DNA from: Thermoleophilia bacterium
GTDB lineage: Bacteria > Actinomycetota > Thermoleophilia > Gaiellales > Gaiellaceae
Assembly: GCA_017882605.1 (NCBI GenBank)
Contig: JADGPE010000001.1
Span: 1 to 64,000 of the forward strand
Length of the DNA stretch: 64,000 bases
Direction: 5' to 3'
Shown here: positions 43,257 through 51,997 of the stretch, piece after piece
Numbering within the stretch: the first letter of the stretch is position 1
How the letters are laid out: every line of letters begins with the position of its first letter
Position numbers and translations under genes: made by a program
The notes under the pieces: generated by a model
Database searches by the model: none
Told to the model about the DNA's origin: nothing
The model's input: the letters and a program-made list of their open reading frames with translations, nothing else

Positions 43257-44216
43257 ATGAAGGCAATTCGCATCCACGAGGACGGCGGGCCGGAGGTTCT
43301 CCGCTACGAGGACGTGCCGGACCCGGTAGCGCGCGAAGGCGAGGTGCTCGTCGAACTGCGCGCAGCCTCGCTCAATCACTTGGACGTGTGGATCCGCAAG
43401 GGGCTGCCGTCCGTTCCCAAGCCGCGCATCCTCGGCGCCGACGGCGCCGGCGTGATTTCCGGGACGGACGAGCGCGTCGTCATCAATCCCGGGATCCTGC
43501 GCGACGGGAAGGTGCACATCGTCGGTGAGACGATGGACGGGACCCATGCCGAGCTGATCGCGCTCCCGCGGGACTGCGTCCACCCCATCCCGAACGGCCT
43601 TTCGTTCGAGGAGGCGGCGGCATTTCCGCTCGTCTTCTTGACGGCGTACCGGATGCTCTCGACGCGAGCGCAGCTACAGAAGGGCGAATGGGTGTTGATC
43701 TGGGGCATCGGCGGCGGGGTCGCGACCGCTGCACTCGTGATAGCGAAGGCGCTCGGCGCACAGGTCGTCGTCACCTCGTCGAGCGATGAGAAACTCAGCC
43801 GTGCACGGGAGCTCGGCGCCGACGTCGCGGTCAACCACGAGACGGACGACGTCGTGGCGGCGGCCAAGGAGGCGACCGGCGGCGGCGCGCACGTGATCGT
43901 CGACGACGTGGGCGAGGCGACGTGGAAGCGGACACTCGAAGCCGCTCGAGCGGAGGCGCGGATCGTCGTGTGCGGCGCGACGACCGGCCCGAATCCCCCG
44001 GCGGGGCTGCATCGCCTCTGGTGGAAGCAGCTTTCGGTTCTCGGCTCGTCGATGGGCACTCCTGACGATTTCCAGGGCGTCTACGACCTGGTCGCGGCCG
44101 GCAAGGCGCGGCCCGTCGTCGACCGGGTGTTCCCGCTCGCCGACGCGCGGGCCGCACACGAGCGCCTGGAGGCCGGCGAACAGTTCGGCAAGATCGTCCT
44201 CTCGATTCCGGCCTAG
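43257..44216 (+). CDS. Zinc-type alcohol dehydrogenase/quinone oxidoreductase family protein (MDR)
   Basis: 319 aa medium-chain dehydrogenase/reductase. It has an N-terminal GroES-like fold (MKAIRIHEDGGPEVLRYEDVPDP, SLNHLDVWIRKGLP), the nucleotide-binding WVLIWGIGGGVATAALVIAKALGAQVVVTSSSDEKL, and a C-terminal end FPLADARAAHERLEAGEQFGKIVLSI typical of the quinone oxidoreductase branch. The structural zinc cysteines are absent; the N-terminal DVWIRKG segment resembles zinc-independent forms. NADPH-dependent reduction of an enone or quinone is likely. It is divergent from queG across 17 bp. Confidence 0.88.
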   Translation: MKAIRIHEDGGPEVLRYEDVPDPVAREGEVLVELRAASLNHLDVWIRKGLPSVPKPRILGADGAGVISGTDERVVINPGILRDGKVHIVGETMDGTHAELIALPRDCVHPIPNGLSFEEAAAFPLVFLTAYRMLSTRAQLQKGEWVLIWGIGGGVATAALVIAKALGAQVVVTSSSDEKLSRARELGADVAVNHETDDVVAAAKEATGGGAHVIVDDVGEATWKRTLEAARAEARIVVCGATTGPNPPAGLHRLWWKQLSVLGSSMGTPDDFQGVYDLVAAGKARPVVDRVFPLADARAAHERLEAGEQFGKIVLSIPA

Positions 44217-44270
44217 CCCATTTCGAACGGAGGTGGTGTGAAGGGCGGCGCTGCACGCGCGGGCCTTTCT

Positions 44271-44795
44271 CTACGGAGCGGCGTCGAAGACGCGCGCGTA
44301 GAGCGTCTCCCAGTTCGCCGCGATCCCGCGCTGGACGGCGCGCAGCGACAACTGCCCAGCGCAGACCAGCCGGTGCAACCGGTTCTCGAGCCGGTCCTTG
44401 TCGTGGTAGTTGGCCCCGCCCGACCCGGGCTCCGGAAACAGGTTCGCAATGTCGTTCGAGCCGCCGAGCTCGAGCGAGACGATGTGATCGATCTCGATCG
44501 AGCGGCCGTACGAGCCGGCGGGCATCCCGTACTCGCGCTCGACGGCGTGCTTCTCGGACTGTGGAACGTGCCGGACCGTGCTCGTCCTGAAGCTCGCCGA
44601 GCAGATGACCGCCGCCGTCAGGCTCGTGGCGTAAGCGCCCGGAGAACAACGGCGGTCGGGCAGCGACCCTCGCACACACGCGCTCGACCGCGAACGCACG
44701 GCAAGGCGAACGCTGCCGCCGACGGGCGACGGCGCCGACGGAGCTGCACTCCCGAAGAACGCGAGCAGGACCACGCCGAGGAGGCGCCACCGCAT
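44271..44795 (-). CDS. Secreted HNH-like nuclease
   Basis: 174 aa with a signal peptide (MRWRLLGVVLLAFFGSAAPS) and an HNH-type domain: VEREYGMPAGSYGRSIEIDHIVSLELGGSNDIANLFPEP, followed by YHDKDRLENRLHRLVCAGQLSLRAVQRGIAANWETLY. IDHIVSLELGG...NL is the core HNH pattern with metal-binding His and Asn. Exported proteins with this pattern occur in many bacteria and may degrade extracellular DNA. It is convergent with the oxidoreductase gene. Confidence 0.78.
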   Translation of the reverse strand: MRWRLLGVVLLAFFGSAAPSAPSPVGGSVRLAVRSRSSACVRGSLPDRRCSPGAYATSLTAAVICSASFRTSTVRHVPQSEKHAVEREYGMPAGSYGRSIEIDHIVSLELGGSNDIANLFPEPGSGGANYHDKDRLENRLHRLVCAGQLSLRAVQRGIAANWETLYARVFDAAP

Positions 44796-44885
44796 GCCCT
44801 CGGTCTATCAGACGTGTCCGACGGAGACATGTGCGGATAGGCCCGGGGGAAAACCACAACGCCGCCGGGGCGACCGCGTGCGACC

Positions 44886-45950
44886 ATGATGACCGGCATG
44901 GCCGCGCCCGTCCCGGAACTGCAGACGTGCACGGACAGCGCCTCGCTCGAGCGCGTGGCGCCGGACTGGGACGGGCTCGCGAGCTCGCTCCCGAGCCCGA
45001 TGCAGCAGCGCGCTTGGCTGCGCGCCGCGCTCGAGCTGCCGGGCTTCCGGCTGCACGTTCTCGCGCTCGAGGACGGTTCCGCGGTCGCCCCACTCGAGCG
45101 GCGACAGGGCAGGCTGGAGAGCGCAACCGTGAGCCGGCTGTACGAACCGCTCGACCTGCTGTGGGAGAGCGAGGACGCGCTCGGGAGGCTCGGGGACGAG
45201 CTGGCGCGACTCGGCAGGCCGCTCCTGCTTCGCCGTGTGCCGGCGGGCTCCCCGTCGCTGCCCGCGCTCGAGGGGGCATTCGGGCACAGGGCGATCATCG
45301 CCATCCGAGGCTCCGCGGCGTTGCCCGTGCTCGATCTCGATGAGCACGGGCAGGACGCCGAGGCGATCCTGAACAGCGGCCGCCGTTCCGATCTGCGGCG
45401 CGCGCGACGCCTCGCCGAAGAGCAGGGCGAGGTCGGGGTCGACTTCTGCTCACCCTCGACGGCGGAGGTCGGGAACCTGCTCTCGGTGGCGCTCGGCGTC
45501 GAGGTCAACAGCTGGAAGGGCCGCTCGGGCACTGCGCTCGCGCAGGACACGATGCGACTCCCCTTCTACACCCGGTACGCCTTCGACCAGGCGCGCACCG
45601 GTGCACTCCGAATCGCGTTCCTGCGGATCGCCGGCCGGCCGGTCGCGATGCAGCTCGCGGTCGAGCGGGCCAACAGGCTGTGGCTGTTGAAGATCGGCTA
45701 CGACGAAGGCTTCGCACGCTGCTCCCCGGGCCAGCTGCTGATGCTCGAGGTCGTGCGGCACGCTGCGCGAGACGGCCTGGCCGCGATCGAGTTCCTGGGC
45801 GCCGACGCGCCGTGGACGCGAGCGTGGGCCCATCACGAACGTCCCTGCGTGGCGGCTGCGTTCTACCCGCGGCGAGCCCGCTCGGCGCTGCCGCTCGCCC
45901 GCGACGCGGGCCGGCTCATCGGCAGGAAGCTCACGAAGAGGTCGCGGTGA
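44886..45950 (+). CDS. CelD/BcsL-like GNAT acyltransferase
   Basis: 354 aa of the double-GNAT CelD-like group. Features are WDGLASSLPSPMQQRAWLRAALE at the N-terminus, NSGRRSDLRRARRLAEEQGEVGVDF in the centre and FLRIAGRPVAMQLAVERANRLWLLKIGYDEGFARCSPGQLLMLEVVRHAARDGLAAIEFLGADAPWTRAWA in the C-terminal acyltransferase core. Such proteins usually modify exported polysaccharides or peptides. There is no glycan cluster nearby. The start is an ATG at 44886; the second ATG at 44889 or the one at 44898 are alternatives. It is coupled to the next gene by a GTGA overlap. Confidence 0.82.
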   Translation: MMTGMAAPVPELQTCTDSASLERVAPDWDGLASSLPSPMQQRAWLRAALELPGFRLHVLALEDGSAVAPLERRQGRLESATVSRLYEPLDLLWESEDALGRLGDELARLGRPLLLRRVPAGSPSLPALEGAFGHRAIIAIRGSAALPVLDLDEHGQDAEAILNSGRRSDLRRARRLAEEQGEVGVDFCSPSTAEVGNLLSVALGVEVNSWKGRSGTALAQDTMRLPFYTRYAFDQARTGALRIAFLRIAGRPVAMQLAVERANRLWLLKIGYDEGFARCSPGQLLMLEVVRHAARDGLAAIEFLGADAPWTRAWAHHERPCVAAAFYPRRARSALPLARDAGRLIGRKLTKRSR

Positions 45951-46735
45951 CGACCCGCGAGCGTCTCGTCCGCCGTGCCGCCCATCGTTATGTCGCCGGG
46001 CCTCGGCTGGACGATGCACTGGCCGTCGCGCAGGCCCTGGAGCATCCGACCACGCTCGGTTTCTGGGACGCTCCCGGCGACACGCCTGCCGCGGTTGCCG
46101 CGGCCCACGAGCATGCGTTCGCGGCGATCGTTGCGGGCCGGCTCGATGCGTATCCCTCGGTAAAGCTGCCGGCGCTCGGCGACGACCGGCGCGCGACCGA
46201 GGCGGTCGCCGCTGCAGCCGCCGAGTCCGGTGTGTTGTTGCACTTCGACTCGCTTGCCGAGAGCGAGGCGGATCGCACGCTTGCGCTCGCCTGCCGGCTC
46301 GCCGAGCGCGGCCTCGACGTCGGTGCGACGCTGCCGGGTTGTTGGTCTCGGAGCGTTCGAGACGCGGAGGCACTCGCCGCAGCAGGTGTCCGGGCCCGGA
46401 TCGTCAAGGGGCAGTGGCCGGGGGACCGCGACCCGAGCGCCGGTTTTCTCGCGGTCGTCGACGCCGTCCAACGAGCGAACGGGCGAGCTGCGATCGCGAC
46501 GCACGACGCACGGCTTGCGCGTGAATCCCTCCAGCGTGTGCCCGGCGCCGAGCTGGAGCTCCTGTTCGGCCTGCCGGCGGCAGTGGCGGCGCGACAAGCC
46601 GCCGAGCTCGGCGTGGCGGTGCGGGTCTACGTCCCGTACGGGCGCGGGTATCTGCCGTACGCGGTGCGTCGCGCCGTCACCAAGCCGATCATGCTCTGGT
46701 GGCTCGCACGCGACCTCGCGCTCCACCGGCGCTGA
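45947..46735 (+). CDS. Proline dehydrogenase-like protein
   Basis: 262 aa TIM-barrel protein with the C-terminal landmarks of flavin-dependent proline dehydrogenase: ARIVKGQWPGDRDPS (usually RxVKGAYW), AAIATHDARLARE (ATHN) and VAVRVYVPYGRGYLPYAVRRAVTKP (YVPYG...Y..RR). The substitutions at key positions make strict proline oxidation uncertain. The GTG at 45947 overlaps the preceding stop (GTGA); the track ORF starts far upstream in that gene. No P5C dehydrogenase gene is adjacent. Confidence 0.75.
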   Translation: MTTRERLVRRAAHRYVAGPRLDDALAVAQALEHPTTLGFWDAPGDTPAAVAAAHEHAFAAIVAGRLDAYPSVKLPALGDDRRATEAVAAAAAESGVLLHFDSLAESEADRTLALACRLAERGLDVGATLPGCWSRSVRDAEALAAAGVRARIVKGQWPGDRDPSAGFLAVVDAVQRANGRAAIATHDARLARESLQRVPGAELELLFGLPAAVAARQAAELGVAVRVYVPYGRGYLPYAVRRAVTKPIMLWWLARDLALHRR

Positions 46736-46742
46736 CGGTCGA

Positions 46743-47063
46743 CTACCAGCCGTACGTCGCCGGCTCCGCAACAGCCGGCGCGGCGGCCGGTTCGCGCATC
46801 GGGCGCCGGGCCTGCTGGGGCCGCTTCGGCGACCGGACCGACCGGGGAGGCGACGCGACCCGGCCGTGAAGCTCCCGGCGCACGGCGTCGCGCGTAACGA
46901 CGATGCCGCTCAATCCGCCGCGTTCGCGCAGACGGACGACCCCGTAGCCGAGGCCGGCAGCAACGGCGCATGCCACCGCCGCTGTGACCCCTGTCGTCAC
47001 CCAAACTGCTGCGAACGCAAATCCGAACGTTGCGCCGATAGCGCGTTGTGGTCCCACTGACAT
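46743..47063 (-). CDS. Small membrane protein with a proline/arginine-rich tail
   Basis: 106 aa. Two hydrophobic stretches (IGATFGFAFAAVWVTTGVTAAVACAVAAGLGYGVV) form a probable hairpin in the membrane. A basic, Pro-rich cytoplasmic tail follows (RVASPPRSVRSPKRPQQARRPMREP). The track start at 47141 is too early. The ATG at 47063 has an ideal AGGAGG 6 nt upstream. Function unknown. It converges on the proline-dehydrogenase-like gene and is divergent from the collagen-like gene. Confidence 0.65.
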   Translation of the reverse strand: MSVGPQRAIGATFGFAFAAVWVTTGVTAAVACAVAAGLGYGVVRLRERGGLSGIVVTRDAVRRELHGRVASPPRSVRSPKRPQQARRPMREPAAAPAVAEPATYGW

Positions 47064-47189
47064 CGTCGCTGCCTCCTGCTCGTGCTGCCGATTACGGGAA
47101 CGGGAAACCCGGTTTCGCCCTGCGGGGGCGGCCTCCTCCACCCCCGGTGTCTCTGCGCGCCACCGACGGCCAGTCAGAACCGGCGGCTA

Positions 47190-47206
47190 GTCAGGACCAG
47201 CCTGAC
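47190..47206 (+). promoter_or_regulatory. Hairpin upstream of the collagen-like gene
   Basis: GTCAGG and CCTGAC are perfect complements around a 5-nt loop. The sequence GACGGCCAG is also repeated on both sides (near 47165 and 47204). It lies 40 nt before the ATG at 47247, so it could be a leader stem. No clear -10 was found. Confidence 0.3.
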
Positions 47207-47246
47207 GGCCAGCAACAGGCCCGGCTCCCCGGTTCACGATGAAGAC

Positions 47247-48641
47247 ATGAGGATTCTCGGCGGCCGACGGCCGGTGCTCGTCATTCTCCTGCTCGTCGTC
47301 GGCTTGGCCGTTGTGGCCGGCGTCGCCTACGCGACGAACGGCGCCGGCAGTGCTGGAACGACGGTCATCCGCGCCTGCCGGAGCAAGAGCACCGGACTGC
47401 TGCGCGTCGTCAACCCGGGGAGCACCTGCCGTGCGAGCGAGACGCTGCTCACTTGGAACGTTCAAGGCCCCGCCGGCCCCACTGGGCCTTCAGGGCCGAA
47501 GGGTGACGGCGGGGCGACCGGAGCCACGGGAGCAACCGGCGCGGCCGGCCCGCAGGGAGGTGGCGGCCCCGCCGGGCCCGCCGGCCTGCCGGGGGCGGTC
47601 GGACCGTCCGGAGCGCCCGGCCTGGACGGGGCACCGGGCGGGTCGGTCTATGCGGTGCAGCCGGGGAACCGCTGCACGACGCACGGATTCGACATCTACC
47701 AGGACAGCGCGCTGATCGGCGCCGTCTGCGACGGGGCGACCGGCGCGGCCGGGCCGACCGGGCCTCGCGGCGCTCAAGGCAGTCCGGGCACGCCGGGCGC
47801 CCAGGGCGCGCCGGGCCTCCAAGGCACGGCAGGCCCTCAAGGCGCGGCCGGCCCTCAAGGCGCGGGCGGCCCTCAAGGCGCGGCCGGCCCTCAAGGTGCA
47901 CCAGGCCCTCAAGGTGCAACGGGTGCCGGCGGCCCGGCCGGTAGCGCCGGCTCCAACGGCGCGAACGGCACATCCGTCTATGCCGTGACCTCGAGTTTCT
48001 GCACGAGCGGCTTCGACCTCTACGAGACCGGCGGCCCGTCCGACACGCTGCTCGGGTCGGTGTGTGGCGGGGCCGCAGGCGCCCACGGCGCCGACGGGCC
48101 GCAGGGCGCTCCGGGTGCACAAGGCCCCCAGGGTGTCCCAGGCCCGCAGGGCGAGACCGGTGCTGCAGGCCCCGCAGGCCCCGCCGGCCCAGCAGGCCCA
48201 GCAGGCGCGCAAGGGCCGAAGGGCGACGCAGGGACGGGCATTCAGGTCACAGCGTTCGGGACGGCGAGCGTCGGGCCCGGCGAAAGCGCATCGCTGCTCG
48301 TGGTCCCGAACCGTCTGACCGTCAACATCTCGGACTGCTCCCTCGAGCCGGACGGCTCGTACTCGAGCGACATCTCGTTCACGAACACCGGCGCCGGGGA
48401 CCTCTGGGCGCCGGGCGGATTGCTTGCGGCCGGCGACACTTCGAGTGGCCCGCTCAACCTGGCGATCTCGGACAACGACACGACAACCCTGCAACCGGTC
48501 CATGCGCAGCGCGACTTCGTCGACTGGGACACGCGGGCGACGATTTCGGTCTACCTCGCCGACGAGCTGCACACGGGCTCGAGCGGCGACAACTCGCTGG
48601 CCTGCGGGGCCAAGGCATTCGCCGTCATCACCTCCCCGTAG
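47247..48641 (+). CDS. Secreted or anchored collagen-like protein
   Basis: 464 aa from the ATG at 47247, with an N-terminal signal or anchor (RPVLVILLLVVGLAVVAGVAYA). A Cys-containing cap follows (IRACRSKSTGLLRVVNPGSTCRASETLLTW), then three Gly-X-Y collagen blocks (about 47464-47640, 47737-47960 and 48070-48240). The blocks are separated by two similar Cys modules, SVYAVQPGNRCTTHGFDIYQ and SVYAVTSSFCTSGFDLYE. A beta-rich C-terminal domain (IQVTAFGTASVGPGESASLLVV ... LACGAKAFAVITSP) may drive trimerisation. It is probably a triple-helical surface fibre. Confidence 0.85.
   Translation: MRILGGRRPVLVILLLVVGLAVVAGVAYATNGAGSAGTTVIRACRSKSTGLLRVVNPGSTCRASETLLTWNVQGPAGPTGPSGPKGDGGATGATGATGAAGPQGGGGPAGPAGLPGAVGPSGAPGLDGAPGGSVYAVQPGNRCTTHGFDIYQDSALIGAVCDGATGAAGPTGPRGAQGSPGTPGAQGAPGLQGTAGPQGAAGPQGAGGPQGAAGPQGAPGPQGATGAGGPAGSAGSNGANGTSVYAVTSSFCTSGFDLYETGGPSDTLLGSVCGGAAGAHGADGPQGAPGAQGPQGVPGPQGETGAAGPAGPAGPAGPAGAQGPKGDAGTGIQVTAFGTASVGPGESASLLVVPNRLTVNISDCSLEPDGSYSSDISFTNTGAGDLWAPGGLLAAGDTSSGPLNLAISDNDTTTLQPVHAQRDFVDWDTRATISVYLADELHTGSSGDNSLACGAKAFAVITSP
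47814..47921 (+). repeat. Six tandem 18-bp units encoding GPQGAA-type collagen repeats
   Basis: Units begin at 47814, 47832, 47850, 47868, 47886 and 47904. Most start GGCCCTCAAGG, and the third and fifth codons vary. CTC-AAG is read as Pro-Gln across codons (CCT CAA). The near identity of several units indicates recent expansion by slippage or recombination. Confidence 0.85.
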
Positions 48642-48676
48642 ACGAACAGGGGACGTGCTGGGCGACCGGGCTCGGC

Positions 48677-48976
48677 TCAGCCGAAGCCGAGAATGAACTT
48701 GGCGTCGTCGGACATCTTCTCCGGCGACCAGGGCGGCTCGAAGGTGAGCTCGCTCGAAACATCCTCGACGCCCGGGATCTCGCGGACGACCCGCTCGATG
48801 TCTTCCTGGATCATGGCGCCGGCCGGGCAGCCCATCGACGTGAGCGTGTACTGCACCTTCACGTTCGGCCCCTCGATCTCCGCGTCGTAGAAGAGTCCGA
48901 GCTCGACGATGTCCATCCCGAGCTCCGGGTCCTCGACCTGGCGGAGCGCCTCCACCACTTCTTCTTTGCTCGGCAT
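48677..48976 (-). CDS. SufT-like metal-sulfur cluster assembly factor (DUF59/MIP18 family)
   Basis: 99 aa: MPSKEEVVEALRQVEDPELGMDIVELGLFYDAEIEG, YTLTSMGCPAGAMIQEDIERVV and the acidic end FEPPWSPEKMSDDAKFILGFG. DPELGMDIVELGL and the TSMGCP cysteine are hallmarks of the PaaD/SufT family, which matures iron-sulfur proteins. The ATG at 48976 replaces the track start. TACCCT stands 6 nt upstream, a leaderless-type -10. No suf operon is adjacent. Confidence 0.9.
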   Translation of the reverse strand: MPSKEEVVEALRQVEDPELGMDIVELGLFYDAEIEGPNVKVQYTLTSMGCPAGAMIQEDIERVVREIPGVEDVSSELTFEPPWSPEKMSDDAKFILGFG

Positions 48977-49014
48977 GCCCCGAGGGTAGTCGATCGTGCC
49001 CACCGGCCGCCCGT

Positions 49015-49998
49015 CTAGTTGAGGCGGACCTCTTCGCGGCGGTCGCGAGCGAAGAAGTGGATCCCGTCGACGAAGCGCACCCAGTTGCAACGCGTGCACA
49101 TGACGAGCGAGTGCGTCCGCGCGGAGTCGGCGAGGAAACGGACGCCCCGGAGCAGATCGCCGTTCGAGACGCCGGTGGCCGCGACGATCACCTCTTGCGG
49201 CGCGAGATCGTCGATCGTGAAGATCTGGTCGACGTCCTCGATGCCGTGCTCCAGGGCTTCGGCGATCTCGGCGCGGCGCGTGGGCCAGAGCTGCGCCTGC
49301 AGCTCCCCCCCGAGGCAGCGCAACGCTGCGGCTGCGAGCACCGCCTGGCGCGTCCCGCCGATGCCGATCGCCAGGTGATCGTTCGTCCCGCGCACAGCTG
49401 CGCTGATCGACGCAGTCACGTCGCCGTCCTGAATCAGCTTGATGCGCGCGCCCGACGCACGGATCTCCTCGATCAGGTCGTGGTGGCGCGGCCGGTCGAG
49501 CACGATTGCCGTGACGTCGTTGACCATGCGGTCGAATGCTTCGGCGATCGCCCGGATGTTGTCGCCCACCGGGCTCGAGAGCGAGATCTTGCCGAGGGCA
49601 CGCGGGCCGACCGCCATCTTGCGCATGTACATGTCGGGGAGCGAGGGCATCGAGCCGCGCGGCGCTGCAGCGATCATCGAGATCGCATTCGTCCCGCCGC
49701 GCGCAACCACCGAACGCCCCTCGAGCGGGTCGAGCGCGAGGTCGTATTCCTCACCCCCCAAGCCGATGCTGGTGCCGGCGGCGAGCTGCTCGGCGTCCTC
49801 GTGGCCCCCGATCACGACGTGACCGCTGATCGGCATTCGCTCGAGCGCCAGGCGCGCGCCGGAAAACGCGGCGTCCTCTGCAGCCTGCATGTCTGCACGA
49901 CCGAGCCAGCGCGCGCCGGCGAGGGCTGCCCGCTCCGTCACGCGCGCGAACGACTCGCACTGACAGGGGGCCCGTGTGTCGTCGGTGGGCTGTGTCAC
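49015..49998 (-). CDS. glpX: Class II fructose-1,6-bisphosphatase (GlpX)
   Basis: 327-aa gluconeogenic phosphatase. Motifs are TERAALAGARWLGRADMQAAEDAA, GGEEYDLALDPLEGRSVVARGGTNAISMIA (metal-binding DPLEG), LPDMYMRKMAVGP, IQDGDVTASISAA and ATGVSNGDLLRGVRF. The usual GGGAPEG loop reads GIGGTRQAV, a divergence at the substrate site. It is the last gene of the operon with phosphoesterase, cDPG synthetase and 2-phosphoglycerate kinase, with a GTGA overlap to the kinase. Its link to the trioses and phosphoglycerate supply is suggestive. Confidence 0.92.
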   Translation of the reverse strand: MTQPTDDTRAPCQCESFARVTERAALAGARWLGRADMQAAEDAAFSGARLALERMPISGHVVIGGHEDAEQLAAGTSIGLGGEEYDLALDPLEGRSVVARGGTNAISMIAAAPRGSMPSLPDMYMRKMAVGPRALGKISLSSPVGDNIRAIAEAFDRMVNDVTAIVLDRPRHHDLIEEIRASGARIKLIQDGDVTASISAAVRGTNDHLAIGIGGTRQAVLAAAALRCLGGELQAQLWPTRRAEIAEALEHGIEDVDQIFTIDDLAPQEVIVAATGVSNGDLLRGVRFLADSARTHSLVMCTRCNWVRFVDGIHFFARDRREEVRLN

Positions 49999-50900
49999 GC
50001 GATCTGTCGCGTCCGCTCGGCGGCCTGCATGACGAGCTCGATCACCTGGTCGATCGTCCGCTCCACGTTTGCATTCTCGATCACGGTCACACCGTCACGC
50101 CGGGCACGGCTGACGATGTAGCTCTGGACGCGGCGAATGGCATCGAGCCGCGCAAGGTACTTGTCCATCGCCCGGACGCCGCCGGTCGATGAGTCCCGCA
50201 CGTGGAAATGGAGCTGGTGCACTTCCTCGTCCGCGATCTCGATCACGACGTGGACGAGGAGCGCGCCTTCGAGCTCGGCCGGGAGCAGGCCCGGCACGAG
50301 GTGCACCCCTTCGAGCACCATCGACCAGCCTTCGGTGATCGCGCGGCGGAGGGCCGCCTCGACGCCGACGCACACGTGACTGCACTGGTCGACGAAGCCG
50401 ACGATCGTGGGATCGCCCGTCACTTCCTTGTCGAGAGCCTCTCCCGCCTCGAAGCTCGAGAAGTGGATCGTCGGCATGAACTCCGGCGAGAAGAATGCGC
50501 GCATCGTCTGCCGAATGAAATCGGTGGACGCGACCCGTGTGATGCCGAGCCGATGCGCGACCTCGGCCGCGACGGTCGATTTGCCCGTGCCGGTGGAGCC
50601 ACCGATCAACAGGACGATGGGCACGTCGAGCGACTGGAGGTCGGCGAGCCGGCGCAGCCGGCCGATCGCCCGTTCCGCCTCCTCGTCACCAAGCACCTCT
50701 CGCGCGAGCTCGTCGAGCCGGTCCACCTCGATCGCCGAGATCCCGCGCTCGGCGAGATCGAGCTCGATCCTCCGGGCCAGTTGGTAGGCGTGGTCGGCCA
50801 GGACTCCGGCGGCAATCAGCGCGCGCGCCATCAGCCCCTTCGAATACGGGAGACCATCGTCCCCGAGCGGCAGCGGCTCCCCGTGCCTGCGTTGGGTCAT
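49995..50900 (-). CDS. 2-phosphoglycerate kinase
   Basis: 301 aa. The N-terminal ATP-cone-like domain (LPYSKGLMARALIAAGVLADHAYQLARRIELDLAERG ... EVDRLDELAREVL) and the P-loop kinase domain (VPIVLLIGGSTGTGKSTVAAEVAHRLGITRVASTDFIRQTMRA) match the archaeal-type 2-phosphoglycerate kinase. That enzyme phosphorylates 2-PG to 2,3-diphosphoglycerate, the first committed step to cyclic 2,3-DPG. Further motifs are MVLEGVHLVPG and DKYLARLDAIRRVQSYIVSRAR. It overlaps the cDPG synthetase gene by 4 nt (ATGA), which strongly supports the assignment. Confidence 0.88.
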   Translation of the reverse strand: MTQRRHGEPLPLGDDGLPYSKGLMARALIAAGVLADHAYQLARRIELDLAERGISAIEVDRLDELAREVLGDEEAERAIGRLRRLADLQSLDVPIVLLIGGSTGTGKSTVAAEVAHRLGITRVASTDFIRQTMRAFFSPEFMPTIHFSSFEAGEALDKEVTGDPTIVGFVDQCSHVCVGVEAALRRAITEGWSMVLEGVHLVPGLLPAELEGALLVHVVIEIADEEVHQLHFHVRDSSTGGVRAMDKYLARLDAIRRVQSYIVSRARRDGVTVIENANVERTIDQVIELVMQAAERTRQIA

Positions 50901-51997
50901 GCCACGACCGGCATCAGTCCGAGGAGCTGTTCGTCGAGGCCGGGCGCGACGACCTCATTGTGGGCGAGCGCAACCCTCACCCCGTGTGCGAGTGCATGCT
51001 CGACGACCACGTCGATCGCCGCAGCCTTCAGCTCGACCAGATAGGTGTCGGCAGCCACGAGGTCGCCGCGCAGCGCCTCGCGATCCGCGAGATTGGTCGA
51101 GACATGAACGACGTCCGCATCGAGATGCGAAACGTCGCGTGCGCCCGCGGTGAAGACGGCGACACGACCAGCGAGCGGCACGGTGCACCCGAGTCGCAGC
51201 TCGAAGTCCTCGATCACGACGTCGGAGATCAGCCGGCGGTAGGTGTTCAGGTAATCGTCGCCGGATTGGCCGCGGCCGACGACCAGAATTCGGCGATCGA
51301 CGTCGATCGGCGGGATTGCGGCACCGCTGCCGTCGAAGACGACGACGTCGGGGCCTCGCTGAGCGGCGAGCGCGGCGCCTGCCGCGACGTTCGAGACGAA
51401 CACCGCGCCGGCCAGTCCGCCACCCGCACGCCGGCACCCGATCGTGGGCACGCCGGCGAGAGCCGCGATCTCGAGATGGTCGGACGCCGCGTGTCGTCCC
51501 GCGCGCGAGCGCGCGACGAGATCCGCGAGCGACGGCGCGGAGTCGACGACCTCGGGATCCGGCGGGCCGCCGCGCCCCATCGCGACCACAACGACGCTCC
51601 GGTCGCGGGCCAGGAGCCGAGCCAGATGCGTCGTGACCGCAGTCTTCCCCACGCGCTTGCCCGTCCCGATCACCGCGATCGACGGCAGCTCGAACGGCTC
51701 GAGGACCGGCGGATCGAAACGGAAATCTGCACCGACATACGGAAGTCCCGCTGCCAGCGCGCGCGAGGCCCAGCGCATTCGCTCGGCCGGCCCGAGGACC
51801 GGCTCGTCGGAAAGGTCGACCACAACGTCGGCGCCGGCGAAGTCGTCGATGAGCGGCACGCCGTAGTCCTCGCTGCCACGCAGCTTCTCGGTGCCTCCGA
51901 CCAGGATCGCGCCGACCCATTCATACGGGAGCGCCCGCAATGCGTCGCGCACCACCGGGGCGTAGTGCTCGCCGTCGATCAGTGCAACGGCCCTCAC
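50897..51997 (-). CDS. cpgS: Cyclic 2,3-diphosphoglycerate synthetase
   Basis: 366 aa. It has an N-terminal Rossmann-like domain (RAVALIDGEHYAPVVRDALRAL, AILVGGTEKL), then a P-loop domain with IAVIGTGKRVGKTAVTTHLARLL, VAMGRGGPPDPEVVD and DVVVFDGSGAAIPPIDVD. This layout is that of cyclic 2,3-diphosphoglycerate synthetase, which forms the internal phosphoanhydride of cDPG with ATP, a compound best known as a thermoprotectant and phosphate store in methanogens. The kinase making its substrate is translated directly after it. The GTG at 51997 overlaps the phosphoesterase stop (GTGA). Confidence 0.87.
   Translation of the reverse strand: MRAVALIDGEHYAPVVRDALRALPYEWVGAILVGGTEKLRGSEDYGVPLIDDFAGADVVVDLSDEPVLGPAERMRWASRALAAGLPYVGADFRFDPPVLEPFELPSIAVIGTGKRVGKTAVTTHLARLLARDRSVVVVAMGRGGPPDPEVVDSAPSLADLVARSRAGRHAASDHLEIAALAGVPTIGCRRAGGGLAGAVFVSNVAAGAALAAQRGPDVVVFDGSGAAIPPIDVDRRILVVGRGQSGDDYLNTYRRLISDVVIEDFELRLGCTVPLAGRVAVFTAGARDVSHLDADVVHVSTNLADREALRGDLVAADTYLVELKAAAIDVVVEHALAHGVRVALAHNEVVAPGLDEQLLGLMPVVA

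Noticed and set aside
44217-44270. Possible terminator between the MDR and HNH genes
   Set aside because: Only short imperfect complementarity (AAGG/CCTT) is present; no convincing stem.
47814-47921. Regular 18-bp repeats as a possible CRISPR-like array
   Set aside because: Units are contiguous without spacers and encode Gly-Pro-Gln collagen triplets in frame.
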